DNA of 64,000 nt, taken from NCBI GenBank assembly GCA_025024175.1, contig QCXZ01000042.1, forward strand, positions 10,929,501-10,993,500. Reading direction: 5' to 3'. A program made the position numbers and the translations under genes. Below the pieces are notes generated by a model. That model searched no databases, had not been told where the DNA came from, and saw only the letters and a program-made list of their open reading frames with translations. Below, piece after piece: positions 25,801 to 37,466 of this stretch (positions within the stretch are counted from its first letter, which is position 1; each line of letters opens with the position of its first letter). The DNA is from Rhyzopertha dominica. Taxonomy: Eukaryota; Arthropoda; Insecta; Coleoptera; Bostrichidae.

Positions 25801-28800
25801 AACAAGAGGAAAAACTTGACAGTGTCATGCACGATTTGAGCGACTCTGTCAGTAGAATAATGGTAGGTGAAGGAGTAATTTATGTGATTAAATATTTTTC
25901 CATCACTGTTGATTTTTTTTATATCCATTATTAAAATGGGGACATTCAAGATTTTTTTTAATTTACATTTAGTTTTTGCAACTCTCTTTTGTATTTTACT
26001 ATAACACAGCAAACTCGAGTACTCAATGTCCCATTTGTTTAATGCAATTTCAGACGGCTGTGACATATTCTGGGACTCCAAAAAAATCATTTTATCGTGT
26101 GCCCACAACATGTTAGTATAGTCTTGTATTATTTCAAGTCTAAGAGCCGTTTGCCACTATACTTATTTAAGTATTGAAATTAATTCTTAAATTTAGCACA
26201 CGTTCTATTTTCTTGTATTGAAATTCGTGTTAAAACTGCGCAGATCGATGCACACTAACCTGTTACATAATTACATATCTAACTATATATTTGTATTTTT
26301 CCCCGTTATTGGGTGTATGCCCGTTGGGAAAATAAATCATATTATTATTATATTGTTTAAACACCCTATTAATATTTTTTTCAACTAAATAAAGGTACCA
26401 CATGTTCATGTCCATTGTCAGTTCCTTTAGCCACTGTATAACGACAAGGACTCAAAACAATATTTTATGTTTTCACAGAAAAACCGTCCGTCCGTAATGC
26501 AGCAGCGTATAATGGAGCTCGAGGAACAACTAGCAGCGGTAAATAAAAATTTGAAACTGGTAAAACACACCATGCACGCCCGACATTTTAGTTTTTTTTT
26601 ATTTTTGTTGTGTTCCCCTCAGATCCGCGACAAAGACGAGATAATCAAATTACAAAACGATACACTTAACACGGTTCAAATCGAATTGCAGGCAATGAGA
26701 AATAAAGAAAGCGCCGTTGAACATGAAAGAAACAAGCGCAACCAGGAGATAGCAAACCTGAAGCAGACGATTCAGGAGTTAGAGGAGGCTTTGAAAGATA
26801 TGAGAGAGAGGTCGCACAATCTTCAGAAGGCCGTAAGTTTTTTGTGCTTGCGATTTCATAGCTGTGCTTTTTACTGCTTTTATCTATAGCAACTAGGAGC
26901 AAAGTAGTAATACTTGCTTGTTTTTAAATGAACAGGTTGATTTTTATCAGAATTCGATTAGCATCTTGGAAGCTGCTGAAGAAAAGGCAATGGCAGAGGT
27001 AAGGCTGTATTTGATACTTGTATCTCGTTTCATAAAGTCATCGCTACTAATGGTGTCATAATGTGGCGACTATGAGTTAACCTCTATATTCAGTAACATT
27101 ACCCGGGCACAAAATACCTTTCAAATAAATTATATTGCAACAGGTGGTGGCATTTTTATATATTTTTTTAAATTCATGGTCTAGTCAGTTTTTTGCTTAT
27201 TAGCCAGTCTGGTAAAGTGCAATAGCTTACTTATTAATTGAGATAAAGAAACATATAACACAAAAAATTTAACGTAACTTATTAAGTATGCAAGTGCATG
27301 TGGTCTAGCATCAGACATTTTGGCGCTATTACACACTTTGTGAAATAAATGACACTCGAAATACTATCTAACAAAATAAAGTTTATTTCTGAACTGTTTC
27401 TAATTTTTTCAGTTGTTAAATTGTAGTTATTTTTTTCTTACGTTAGGAAACAATTTTTTGCAAAACCAAAATACAAATGTCTGTAAACATATTTTTGTAT
27501 AGCATCTGCCTCTGTCATCATTTGAACTTGCCGTAAATTGAAGACACAATTCTAGTTGAATTTTTTCCAACTAAATTGTGATTTATTTAATAGATTGTGA
27601 TTTTACGAAAATGTAAATATTATAAACAGGCATACATAAGAAAGTACTGGAATAAATAACAACTATTATTTAAATGATATTCTTTAAAACTTCATTAAAG
27701 CTTTTTATTGAACTTGCAATGACTGAATAATATCGAAATTATTTTTTTTTTGTCAAAATCCTTCTCTAGTGGTCACCCCATATATAAGTTTTGTCAGCAC
27801 TAAACAAAAACATGTGTTGTGCTTCTATAACTGGTGCACTACACCACTGTACACGTTGGTATCTGCTAACAAAATTGTGGATCAAAACTGCAGTTAATAA
27901 TAATGTTCTTCCAAGACAAATGTATATTTTGAATTTTGCACCCAAGGTGAGGTCATGTGAAGTAGATCAACAAACTCTATCATTTACTTGGCATCTTCCG
28001 TCACGATACATAACCATCTGTCCATCCATTTTTGATGGTGTCGTGACTGTCAAACCAGGTCTGATCTAGATATGTATATGGTGGGCACATCATTGGAACG
28101 TATTTGATAAATTTCCTTCAAATATCTTGCTCTCAACTCTGACATTCTTTTTGTTTCCATTAAAACTTGTCTGTTGTTAATTATTAAAAAAAAATTTTCA
28201 CAAAAACTTTCCTGGCAAAACCAACCATATTGACATCTTTTAGATCCAACAGCAACGGATTACGATATCCAACCTCCAAGAAGCCCTGATAGCGACGAAA
28301 CAAGAACTTGAGGCTGTGAAACAGAAATATTCGGCCGATGTGAGTGGTAGTTGGGCGACACGTTGGTTGTTTTCGAGATCACCGTCCAGTAACAACAGTT
28401 CTGTGCATGACATTTAATGCGTCTTGCCATTAACGTATTTTAGGCTAACAAGGCATGTTCCCGAATGTTTTTAAAAGTGCCCCGGTAGATGTAGGTTTTA
28501 AAGAGTTTCGAGATGTCAAGTGAAGATGCTGAAACATGTGACAATCGCATCAGTATTTATGTGTACCTTAATTAAAGAGGCTTTAAAGTTGTTATTTTAA
28601 ATCTAGGTTAATTTAACTAGGAAATAGTTATGATGCAAAACTGGTGGGTGAAATGTTGCTTTTACCATTTATTTAGCATTCGTTTTTAATCAGTATAATG
28701 TGGTTGTGGCTAATTTTATTTATTCATTATTTATTTTATTTATTTTGGGATGTTACAATATAGGTATTGTATATATGGATAAATTTTTCCACACTTGCCT

Positions 28801-31800
28801 AAATACAATTTTAAATAAACCACAATTTTTTTTTATATCCAAGCATTGACCGTTTAATTGCATGCTGCACAGAATAAACTTGTAAGTCTTGTATTACCTG
28901 ATTTGTGGGAGGATATTACCTGATTTTTTTTGTAGAATGGACAAAAATGTCATGTAATTAGTATACTGGAAGACACTATCAGCTACTTGGAGAAACAGTG
29001 TTCTGCATATGACCAGCAAGTAAGTTCTGTAATGGCAAATTACATATTCTTCTTTAANTATATCTTGTTTCAGATTTGCCAATACCAATTAATCACAGAA
29101 CATCTTAGAGACACAGTTCTTGAATTAGAGGTTGATAAACTGAACTTAATGATGGACTCAAATTTGTTAGAAACCTCCTTACTGAAATATCAACACTTAT
29201 ACAACACTAGTGAGGTATTAATAACTGCTTGCTTTCTCGAGCTTATAGTCAAGCTTATTGGCTTTAGTAGAGCTTGTTACTTCGATCATGAAATTTTTTT
29301 ACATAATTCCATTTTTTTTCGTTTAATGTTGCAACAGGAATGCACCTGTGGCCTGAAGAGGGCGCTCAAGAAATGCCAGGAAGAGAAGAGTCACCTCGAG
29401 AAGGTGATCATGTATCTAAAGGAGGAGATGCAGGTGCTTTCCGACCAGCTGATAAATTTGCAGGCGATTCTGGNGAGTTGAAAATTTGTTCTCGGATGTT
29501 CCGAAGTCGTAACATTGTCGGAATCTTAAGGAAGAATCGCGTGGCATGCAGACGATGTACACGCGGTTGATCGGTATGTTGCAATGTCTGATGGTGAGTT
29601 AAAAGCTTTATAATCTGCTTTAAAGGTGGCATTGGTTGGAAGTTGATATCACATGACATAAAAGGGGATAGTGCATACAGCGGCAGTCAAAAGCTTATCG
29701 CAGTAAAAATTTTTGATATAATTCTTTTACAATGTAAAAAACAATCATCCTACACTTACTGTGTATAAAAGTTATTTATTGTATAAGTGTTTCAGATAGC
29801 ATTTTGTCCACGCACTTTTTAATTTTCTTAAGTGGGTAAAATGCTACTAAAACACGAATGCAGTAGGACATTTTATCTATAATCACTGGCATTTAGGTCC
29901 AAAATTGCCGGAATTTTATCTAATTTCATGTGACAGGGGCTGCCGCCCCAAAAATTATAGAAATATCGGGAGGTGTTGAATTGTTGCTATTTATTTTTGA
30001 TTGTTTATCGACACCATTTGCAAAAATTTGTGAAGTTGGTGAGAAATGGAAAAAGGTGTTCCTGGGATAATCCTGTTAATAATAAATAAATAATATGTGA
30101 TTGATTTAAGATTGTATTTTTCTTTATCGCACTAGTGGAATAAAGTAATTTCATTATTTCACTAGCGGATAAAGTGGCACTTTATATGGTCCTTAAGTGG
30201 GGATAAAACTTTAATTATAAAGTGACTATGGATTCCTTCCATCTCAAATTTTATGCATCACTATAATAACCATAAATTACATCTACCAGAGTGCATCCAA
30301 TTCCAACTGCATGCAAGAGAACGCAGAACTGTCCGAAACCATAATTGTGCTCCAAGAAGAAAACGAGAGGCTGAAGAGCCAACTGGTGGCCGAGAATAAT
30401 CTGAATCACGCAAACGCCGCCAAGGTGGCGGAACTTCAAAAAGAGATATCGAACTGTGCCGAACAGGCAAGACAATGGGAGAATGAGCTCTATGAGGCCA
30501 GGAACCAAGTAGAACAAACCGCGGAGTATAACAGGAACCTGCAGAACATCATAGCCGACCTCAAGCAGAAGGTGGATGAGTTTGAACAGGAGAATGCAGT
30601 GAGCGAGGTCAGATCACAGGTAAGATCAGGAGTTGAATTGAAATGTTTAAGGGATCTATATACCTTTGCTGGTATCGAGTACCCATCTTGTTGTGGTATT
30701 CAAGTATTAAAAGTAATCAAATGTATTGAAGTATTGAAAATATTCAAAAGAATCGAAAGTATTAAAAAAGATAGCAAAGCTTACACATACAACTAATTTA
30801 TTAATAATAATAATAATAAAACACTTAATTAATTAGCACAAGGCTAGTATTTGATACATTGGAAAATAACATTTATTAATTTATTTAATGTTCAACATGA
30901 ATACACAAAACAAACAACCCAAAACAAATTAAACGATATTCGCACGCTACCCAGGGCCCTTTATATAAACCAGCAACTGTAATTTGAAGCATCTAAGAGA
31001 TTTATCAGATCTAACATGAAGTGGCAATGAATTGTATTTTATAAAACCTTTAAAAAGTAGAGATTTAGAGGCAGTTGCATAAGTTCTATTCACAAAAATA
31101 TCACCAGCATTTCGAGTTTCATACTGATAAACATCATGTGCCCTAACTATAATTTTTGTTAGGTAAGGTGGCATGAGATTATTTATTATTTTATATATAA
31201 AGACCATCGTAAGATACAGCGCCCTATCTGCAATATTCAACCACTGTAGAGCAATCAACATAGTCCTAATCGGCGTGAGCCTGGTACACTTTAGAATAAT
31301 TCTCATTGCACGATTTTGAAGTTTTTGCAAGTAAGACATCTTGTTAAGGTTGAACTGAAACACTATCGACGCACAGTATTCAAAATGAGATTGTATAATA
31401 GTTTTATATACTCTAATAGTCGTTTCCATAGAGAGGAATTTACCCACTCTTGATAAAAAGAACAACTTTTTAGATATTTTCTTTTTCATGTAGTTAAAGT
31501 GCTCATCAAACGATAACAAGCAGTCAATTGTGAGACCTAGGTATTTATATATCCTTACAATATCAATTCTTCTACCTTTGCAAGAGTTTTATTCATTTTT
31601 GCTATTGCTACATCTAAATTACAATCACTTTCAACAAGTAATGTATCATCTGCAAATAAATTTACAAAATCACAACCAATAAACAAATCAATATCATTAA
31701 TATATAATGTGAACAACAGAGGCCCTATCACACTCCCCTGAGGTACCCCACATTCACTCACCGCCTCTTCCGAAATTATGTCCCCAATCCTGACTCTCTG

Positions 31801-34800
31801 TTTTCTACCCTGAAAATCATATTGAAATAATTTTCTGAGCAATATCGGCCTGTCAATTGTCTCAAAAGCTCGCTTCAAATCGAGAAAAACACAATATATT
31901 TATTAGTGCTAATATCGGTATAAAATTTACTGAGAGTCAACTGGAGGGCACTCTCATAAGAGTGATTTTGCCTAAATTCGGATTGATAAGGCAACAATAT
32001 TTCATATTTTTCTATGTGCTGTAAGAGTTGTCTGTAAACTACCATATAACTGTATACTACCATATAAAAGGTTTCACTAAAGAAAAGAGTCACTAGTATC
32101 AAAAGTACTGAAAATATTGAAGAATTGAAATAATTTTAAGCATGAGAAACATGATAGATAGTGTTGGTATTAAAAGTAATGAGAAGATTAAAAATTGAAA
32201 CAATACAAAGTTGGATAAGTATACATAAAAAAAATAGCAACATCCAGAATATTGGCAGCATCAAAGGTGAAGGTATCGAAATATCTGAATAATTTAAAGT
32301 ATAAGAAGAATCAAAATTATTGTGTACAAACATATTTCGAATGCCCAATACCAAATTATTTATTTGATCTATAATAATATGTTTGCGTTGCTAGCATGTG
32401 AGTTCCTATTTTTGGTTTTCGCAAAGTAGCTGTAAAAGTGCTTCTTCATTTTTAATAATTTTAATACAAACGATGGCTTTTTTTAAGAAAACTATACACT
32501 GTATTAGTGTGACGTAGATGTCGACCATTTTTCTCGGGTATGTCAAGGTCCTGGATTGAAGTTGTCATACCGTGGGTAAGGCAGCTCAGTATTCGACGCC
32601 TATTTGTAGTTTTCAAAAAAGTGCCGTGGGAGCCTGCTGTTAAATTGAAGTATGCAGTTGCATGCCAATTTGTCANGCTACAGGTCACNTCCTTTAGGAA
32701 GTAGTACNTGTTAAGGCAGCTAGGTGGCTTTTTCATCATGTCAGTGTAATGCTGACAGATGGCATTGCCATCCTAAATNCTTATAGTTACTGTGTGTGTT
32801 TGTTTCACTTTACTTAGCAAGTAATATAAAACCGAAATTATACAGGGTTTCTATAAATGATTCATGCATCCAGGGCGCTTATGGAAATTATCAATTAAAT
32901 CAATTTGCCGCCTCTCAGGAAAGTGTGGTATACTTGTCGTTTTTTTGATTATTTGATATATGTATTTTAATATGAGAAAACGCCTGGGAGTGTGTATTTT
33001 CAACATATTCTGTAGTATTTTGTGGGATAATTAACTTTAAGGTTGTTCGGAGCTGTGGTGTGACATTGCTCTGCAACCTACTTATCAACCGGACACATTT
33101 GATAGTTTGAACGGTCAAATCCGATTTTGATTTTCCTAGGTTTGCCAACAAGAAATCAGTATCTGCCAAGATAATTTGGCTTGCTTAAAGGACAAACTTG
33201 GTGTGATGAAAAAGATGCTGCACCAAAAGAACGAAGAGATCGACAAACTCCAGTCCCAACATCTAGAGAAATGCAACATGCTTACATCCATCAAACTAGA
33301 CCAGGAACGTATGAAGTCACACTACGAAGACGACATTAACGATCTGAAGGGTACCGTGAGAGATCTAACTGAAAAGCTTACCAGAACTGAAGACATATAC
33401 CAAAAAGTTTGTGAAGACCATCAGAAAACGCAGAAGAAATTGCTGGATTGCGCCAGAAATGAATCCCATTTGCAGCAGAATTTCTGCAGAAAAGAAAGGG
33501 CATTGTCAGAAAGAATTCACAAGTATGAAAAGGAGCAGCAGGACTTATTGCAAAGGATCGGCGTATTGGAACAGGAACTAACCGTGATGAGAGAAGATCT
33601 GACGGCAAAGGATGAAGAACTGAGCAATGCGAGAATGACTATACATCAAATGAAGGGTGGAGCCTGTAGGTTGGCAGCCGCACAACAAGAAATAGTAGTG
33701 CTGAAGGACGAGATGAACAAGATGCTGCAGGTACAGGACCAACTAAAGATGGATGTAAGTAATTCTTTAACATCAAACATATAGATATATCGAAATAATT
33801 AATTTTAAAGGGAAAAAAAGTTGACCATTTCTTCATTATTTTAAATGGAGCATCCTACATATTATTACATTTTTGGGTAGCTAATCAAATCTAAAGGTCA
33901 CTTTATTAATAGCATTATGGGTTTAAGATGACGAATTTAGGCATTTTTGTAAAAATTTTGACGTTTGTAGTGGTTGCTAAGAAACTATATGGATCATCTT
34001 TTTATCAGTGTGTAGGGCATAAATGTTTATATTTTTTTTTAGACATACATATATAGCTAAAAATTTTNGAAAGTGCAAGGTTGTTTTATAAACTTTTAAA
34101 TGCCAATTACTGCATTTTGTAAAACAGTAAAATAGAAAAAAACTGATAGATTCCAACCAGGCCAACGCTGGTCAGGTCAGATCTAGTTACTCCGTAAGTT
34201 TAGTCAGTTTATTGGTCAGGTTTGACTAAGCCTGAAATCCTAAAGAAAAGCTATGGTGTAATTTTGATGCATTCAGGGAATGCATGATTAAAAATGAACA
34301 GACAAAAGTTGTTGATTTATTCATTATCTTAGATGTAAATCGCAAGCATGCGATTTTTGACCCTTCCCCAAATTAATCCCCCACACCCCTATTCAGACTT
34401 TTCTTTTTTCATTTATAATGAGCCCCCTTATTAATTTTCCACATACATAACATTTTTTTTCTCTCTAAATGCAATTTGCTTGGACTAATATTTCTGGAAA
34501 CTGTCCTAGAATGAAAAATTAAGAACTCAGGTGATCCGGCTTCGGGCCAACATCTCCAACTACCAGGAAAGAAGCCACTCCGCCAGTGAACAGCTGGAGC
34601 AGTGCCTCCTCGAACTGCAGGCGATACAAGCAGATAAAGAAACGGCGGACAGGCGTAACGAAGAACTGACCCACGAGTTGCGGTCGCTGCAGAGCGTTTT
34701 CACCAACTTGAACCGGGATTACCACTTTAAAACGGAGTCCTTCATATCGATAGAGACCGAATTGAACAACTCGAGGTCCAACCAGCAAGAGATATGCTTG

Positions 34801-36773
34801 GAGAGCAGGAATGTTGTTGAGAATGTCAGGCACTGGTTAGAGGAACAGAAGACAATCAACGATTATTTGAATACGAAGATGAAAGAGAAGAATGACACCA
34901 TTAAGAGGCTCAGGGCCGAAAGGGAGTAAGTAGGAACTGTATGATTTACTTTCAACTCAGAAAAGTTATATACCTAGATTTTAAGGCAAGCATGTCAACC
35001 ATAGTGTGCATGTCTAAGCTTAAAAATTGTAAATAGTAACTGGAGTTATGTGAAACATCATCTGAAAACCACTTTCATTCCCTACATATTCATATTTAGA
35101 AAACTGAAATTAGACAATCCATTCTAAAGTTATAGGTGTTTCAACCTGAAAACGCTTCAGTAGGGAGGGCATTTCTCAGTATTTTATTATTAAATACTCA
35201 CTTTAGAATGGATAGTATTTTGAAAACAATTCATGTTATCACTTTGAGAATTTTTTAAAAATAAAAATGTGTCAGAGAAATTCATTAAAAATATTTGAAG
35301 TTCCTAAGTTTCCCATGCATATTTGATTTGACACTACAAATAAACGCAAAAAAATCCTAAATTTGTCTACAAAATGTAGGTGGGAAAATATAATTTTTAG
35401 AATCTCTAATTATCTAAAGGTCATTTAATATTTTTTTTTCTCTAGTTGCCATGGTAACTACAAAGCAAACCTTTAATGAACTGAGACTCATTTTAGCTAG
35501 AGGGAATTTCAAGGGGATTAAATTTAATGGTAAATTGTTCCAAAATTGGCTTGTATAAATAGCAGTAGCGAGCGCCATCTGGAAAATTGTCATACTTTCC
35601 TTGATTTTTCCAAAAAAAGAAAAATAGGATGGTATAATTTTTTTTCTAAAGGGGCAATCAACAATAACAAACTACAATGAATACCTTTCACGCATTGATA
35701 TTTGGCTCGATTGTTATAGAGCAGGGCCTGTTTTATTCCAAACTAACATGGTAAAACCGTAAACATAACAGTAATTAGGTATCTAACCTTAATCACTAAA
35801 TTTACATTTTTGATCTTAATAATAATATCTTGCGAATAAGTTTAAGAAATTACTAATTATACATCATAGGAAGTGCAAATTAAATTGAACCGTTACTGGA
35901 TAAATGGTTCAGTTATGTTTATGTATACTATTTTGGCAGTAATGAGAAAAGCTATCAAATTTCAGGTTTTTACATTAATTTTTCTTAAATAATAGCCTAC
36001 AAGACGTAGTGAATAAACTATGACACTTTCTGAGATGGCACCCTTTACTGCTGTTTAAAGAATTCGTTTTTGAAACAGTTTACGATAAACCTTAACCAGG
36101 TTGAAAATCCCTGTAAAATGAGTCTTAGTTCGTGGAATTTTGTTGGGGCGTTTAGAAGATACAGCATCTAGAAAGTTATTTTGCTTTGTAGTGTCACTAC
36201 CACGGCAACAAGAGAAAAAATGTAACAAAACTTTTAATTAAATTACATGAAAATGGGAAATATTTTACAGGTTGTACAGATTTCCCCTGATAGCTTTGTT
36301 TGTGGCTTCTCTATAACACTGTCTCGTATTAAATTTCGAGCTTTCAACTAATTACAGTTATACAAATTTTTCAGTCATCTGTCATCTAAGCTCCAAAGCA
36401 GCGCTAGCGTTACCGAAATCCCACAACTTTCAAGCAAAACCAGCAGAGCTGGACCCTCTTGGCAAGCTGAGCAGCATATTACCTGGAGTCTTGGGTCTCA
36501 GGGTTCTGCAGAATGCATTAGCCCAACTACCAGTTCTGGCAGTGCACCCGAATGGTATGCATATGAGGTAAGATGTGCAATGCAACAAGCTTTAAGTTTA
36601 GCATAAATTTGTTATCGTTTTGGCAGGATGAAGCTGAAGACGTGGCCCAAAATGCGCTGCCAGCCGTTTGGGTACACAGAGTTGAGAGCATGGCCCAGGA
36701 CTTACAAAGAACGAATAATTACTGGAAGGAGAGACTCGCGGACAGTGACTATATTGCAACAAGGGATAATTGA
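13801..36773 (+). CDS. Long coiled-coil protein, alternative isoforms (not recognised with certainty)
   Basis: Exons: 13801-14001, 15305-15457, 15672-15865, 16174-16258, 16585-16613, 16997-17096, 17369-17548, 19987-20382, 20648-20692, 20753-20848, 20988-21137, 21198-21239, 22031-22123, 22174-22332, 22393-22437, 22496-22594, 22984-23064, 23123-23200, 23254-23334, 23387-23446, 25165-25305, 25359-25448, 25615-25707, 25761-25862, 26054-26098, 26479-26538, 26623-26832, 26936-26998, 28244-28339, 28936-29019, 29074-29214, 29338-29472, 30290-30619, 33140-33754, 34510-34925, 36375-36567, 36627-36773. They join to 1,775 residues. The N-terminal 314 residues and most of the rest after 19987 are heptad-rich coiled coil. 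A serine-rich low-complexity block (exons 22984-26098) breaks the coil. The C-terminus is short and non-coiled, ending in YIATRDN. No catalytic motif is seen. A cytoskeletal, centrosomal or sperm scaffold role is inference. The multi-isoform layout recalls Drosophila yuri gagarin, which I cannot confirm. The weakest joins are the acceptor at 25358 (AAG) and the donor at 26098. AATAAA lies at 37108-37113. Confidence 0.7.
14002..15304 (+). other. First intron of the coiled-coil gene
   Basis: A GTCAGC donor at 14002 and an acceptor ending at 15304 (GGCTTTAG). The sequence is AT-rich with no coding frame or recognisable mobile element. Confidence 0.5.
17620..18760 (-). mobile_element. Degraded LINE (endonuclease region) in the intron before the alternative exon
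   Basis: Read on the minus strand, broken frames resemble the apurinic endonuclease domain of jockey-like non-LTR retrotransposons, for example YRPPNYNIDPCLSFLEDML followed by a GGD-like block. Many stops and frameshifts are present. It is antisense to the host gene. Confidence 0.5.
18859..19431 (+). CDS. Alternative last exon of the coiled-coil gene (short isoform)
   Basis: An acceptor (CATAG, ending at 18858) opens an in-frame, phase-0 exon of 190 codons plus TGA. Spliced to the exon ending at 17548 (also phase 0), it gives a 504-residue protein. The encoded tail (PEVSQSPPKPDAVDTSSLPY...) is basic and rich in S, P and K, unlike the coils on either side. AATAAA follows at 19499-19504, 68 bases after the stop. 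The next exon at 19987 begins in the same phase, so skipping this exon keeps the frame. The arrangement is a classic competition between splicing and poly(A) addition. A separate gene is less likely because the exon has no start codon of its own. Confidence 0.65.
   Translation, partial: PEVSQSPPKPDAVDTSSLPYKDNYDEFFYLEESNQKPVIVKCIREKPSPKSNSTVIYIREQSLSPTPQEPSKLNVTSKPGKTSLSTSKKVDEKHKVKEPSVEVLKKPPKRKGHSEKASRREENCGDFVPQKLTPTKCNLRSNYTLRRSDLIDRLKASVIANYCYIPPVEEIYSKLCSNHGNGGSSTSEEK
19499..19504 (+). terminator. Internal poly(A) signal AATAAA
   Basis: AATAAA sits 68 bases after the TGA of the alternative last exon, followed by T-rich sequence. It would end the short transcript. Confidence 0.55.
23674..24680. 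repeat. 1-kb foldback (palindromic) element
   Basis: The left end (TATACCGGGTNATTTTTTG) is the reverse complement of the right end (CAAAAAATCACCCTGTATA). The pairing continues inward through landmarks such as GGTAAACTTTTGTTTGCA / TGCAAACAAAAGTTTACC, GTTTTTAATGSATAGCGCTT and its partner, GACGGGGTA / TACCCCGTC, and TTGGACT...TTGTCCTTAC with its partner, to a centre near 24180. Arms are about 490 bp each with scattered mismatches. It lies in the intron 23447-25164. No open frame is present, so this is a non-autonomous element of unknown class. Confidence 0.85.
30830..32100 (-). mobile_element. Truncated LINE (jockey/CR1-like reverse transcriptase), antisense
   Basis: The minus-strand frames 31878-31555 and 31519-30947 encode the middle and end of a non-LTR reverse transcriptase. 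The first has CGVPQGSVIGPLLFTLYIND and the catalytic FADD (NLFADDTLLV). The second has the C-terminal ILKCTRLTP...ALQWLNI region typical of the class. A frame break near 31540 separates them, and upstream pieces (32102-31875) are decayed. It lies in intron 30620-33139 of the coiled-coil gene, opposite to it. The 5' part is missing, as is common for LINEs. Confidence 0.8.
32715..32782 (+). repeat. Short dispersed repeat, copy 1
   Basis: About 68 bp beginning GGCAGCTAGGTGGCTTTTTC, nearly identical to 37401-37466. It contains the hairpin TGTCAGTGTAATGCTGACA. Confidence 0.8.
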
Positions 36774-37366
36774 GGTCGCCTTTCATTCTTACCGTTATTT
36801 TTAGTATTGTGTTTATTTATATTTATAATAATTATATATTGTGAGGTACCTAACATGGTTTTTGTACTTTTTTATTAATATATCGATGGATACTACAAAA
36901 CAGAGGTTTCTTTCTTCTAACATTTGTGATTTCCTGATTATGAACAAGATAAAAGCAGTTCAAATGTGGATTAGGCTCGGGATTAGTATGAATTATACAG
37001 TGACCATATTTTTATGTACAGGAAAAGAAAAGAAATATATGAACTTACAATTAAAGATTCAACCTATAATCAATCAGTTTGAATTTTACATAAAAAATAA
37101 GTATTGCAATAAATTTGTAATGTGATTGTTTAGAGATTATTATGGTGAGACTGTTAGATATTTACAAATTGAGCAATTTGACAACAGTGAATGAGTACAA
37201 GAGTATTTTTCTGCGACCAACAAGATGATTGTACTGAAATTATTCAAGAATATTTATATATAGTCATAAAAGCTCGTCCTCAGAGTATCTCTCTGAAAAC
37301 ACTAGCAGAAGCCTGCAAGTGCGGATGGTTTCCATTTACCCTGATAAAAAAGGGGATATATCATAG

Positions 37367-37394
37367 CAAAGACGATTTTATAAAATCGTCTTTG
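37367..37394. repeat. Perfect 28-bp palindrome
   Basis: CAAAGACGATTTTA is followed directly by its exact reverse complement TAAAATCGTCTTTG, with no loop. It ends six bases before repeat copy 2. Confidence 0.85.
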
Positions 37395-37400
37395 ATCATA

Positions 37401-37466
37401 GGCAGCTAGGTGGCTTTGTCATCATGTCAGTGTAATGCTGACAGATGGCATTGCCATCTAAGTTCT
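37401..37466 (+). repeat. Short dispersed repeat, copy 2
   Basis: Matches 32715-32782 in the same orientation with a few differences, including the TGTCAG...CTGACA hairpin. The flanks of the two copies differ, so the unit itself is about 66-68 bp. Confidence 0.8.

Noticed and set aside
27791..28069. 92-codon plus-strand frame in intron 26999-28243
   Set aside because: No splice-compatible phase, no recognised family, low complexity on either side; probably a repeat relic or chance.
30251..30517. Minus-strand hydrophobic frame
   Set aside because: Antisense of a coiled-coil exon; apparent membrane character arises from reversed E/Q/K codons.
37191..37409. 72-codon frame after the coiled-coil gene
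   Set aside because: It runs into the perfect palindrome and the short repeat, so its end is made of repeat sequence; no homologue recognised.
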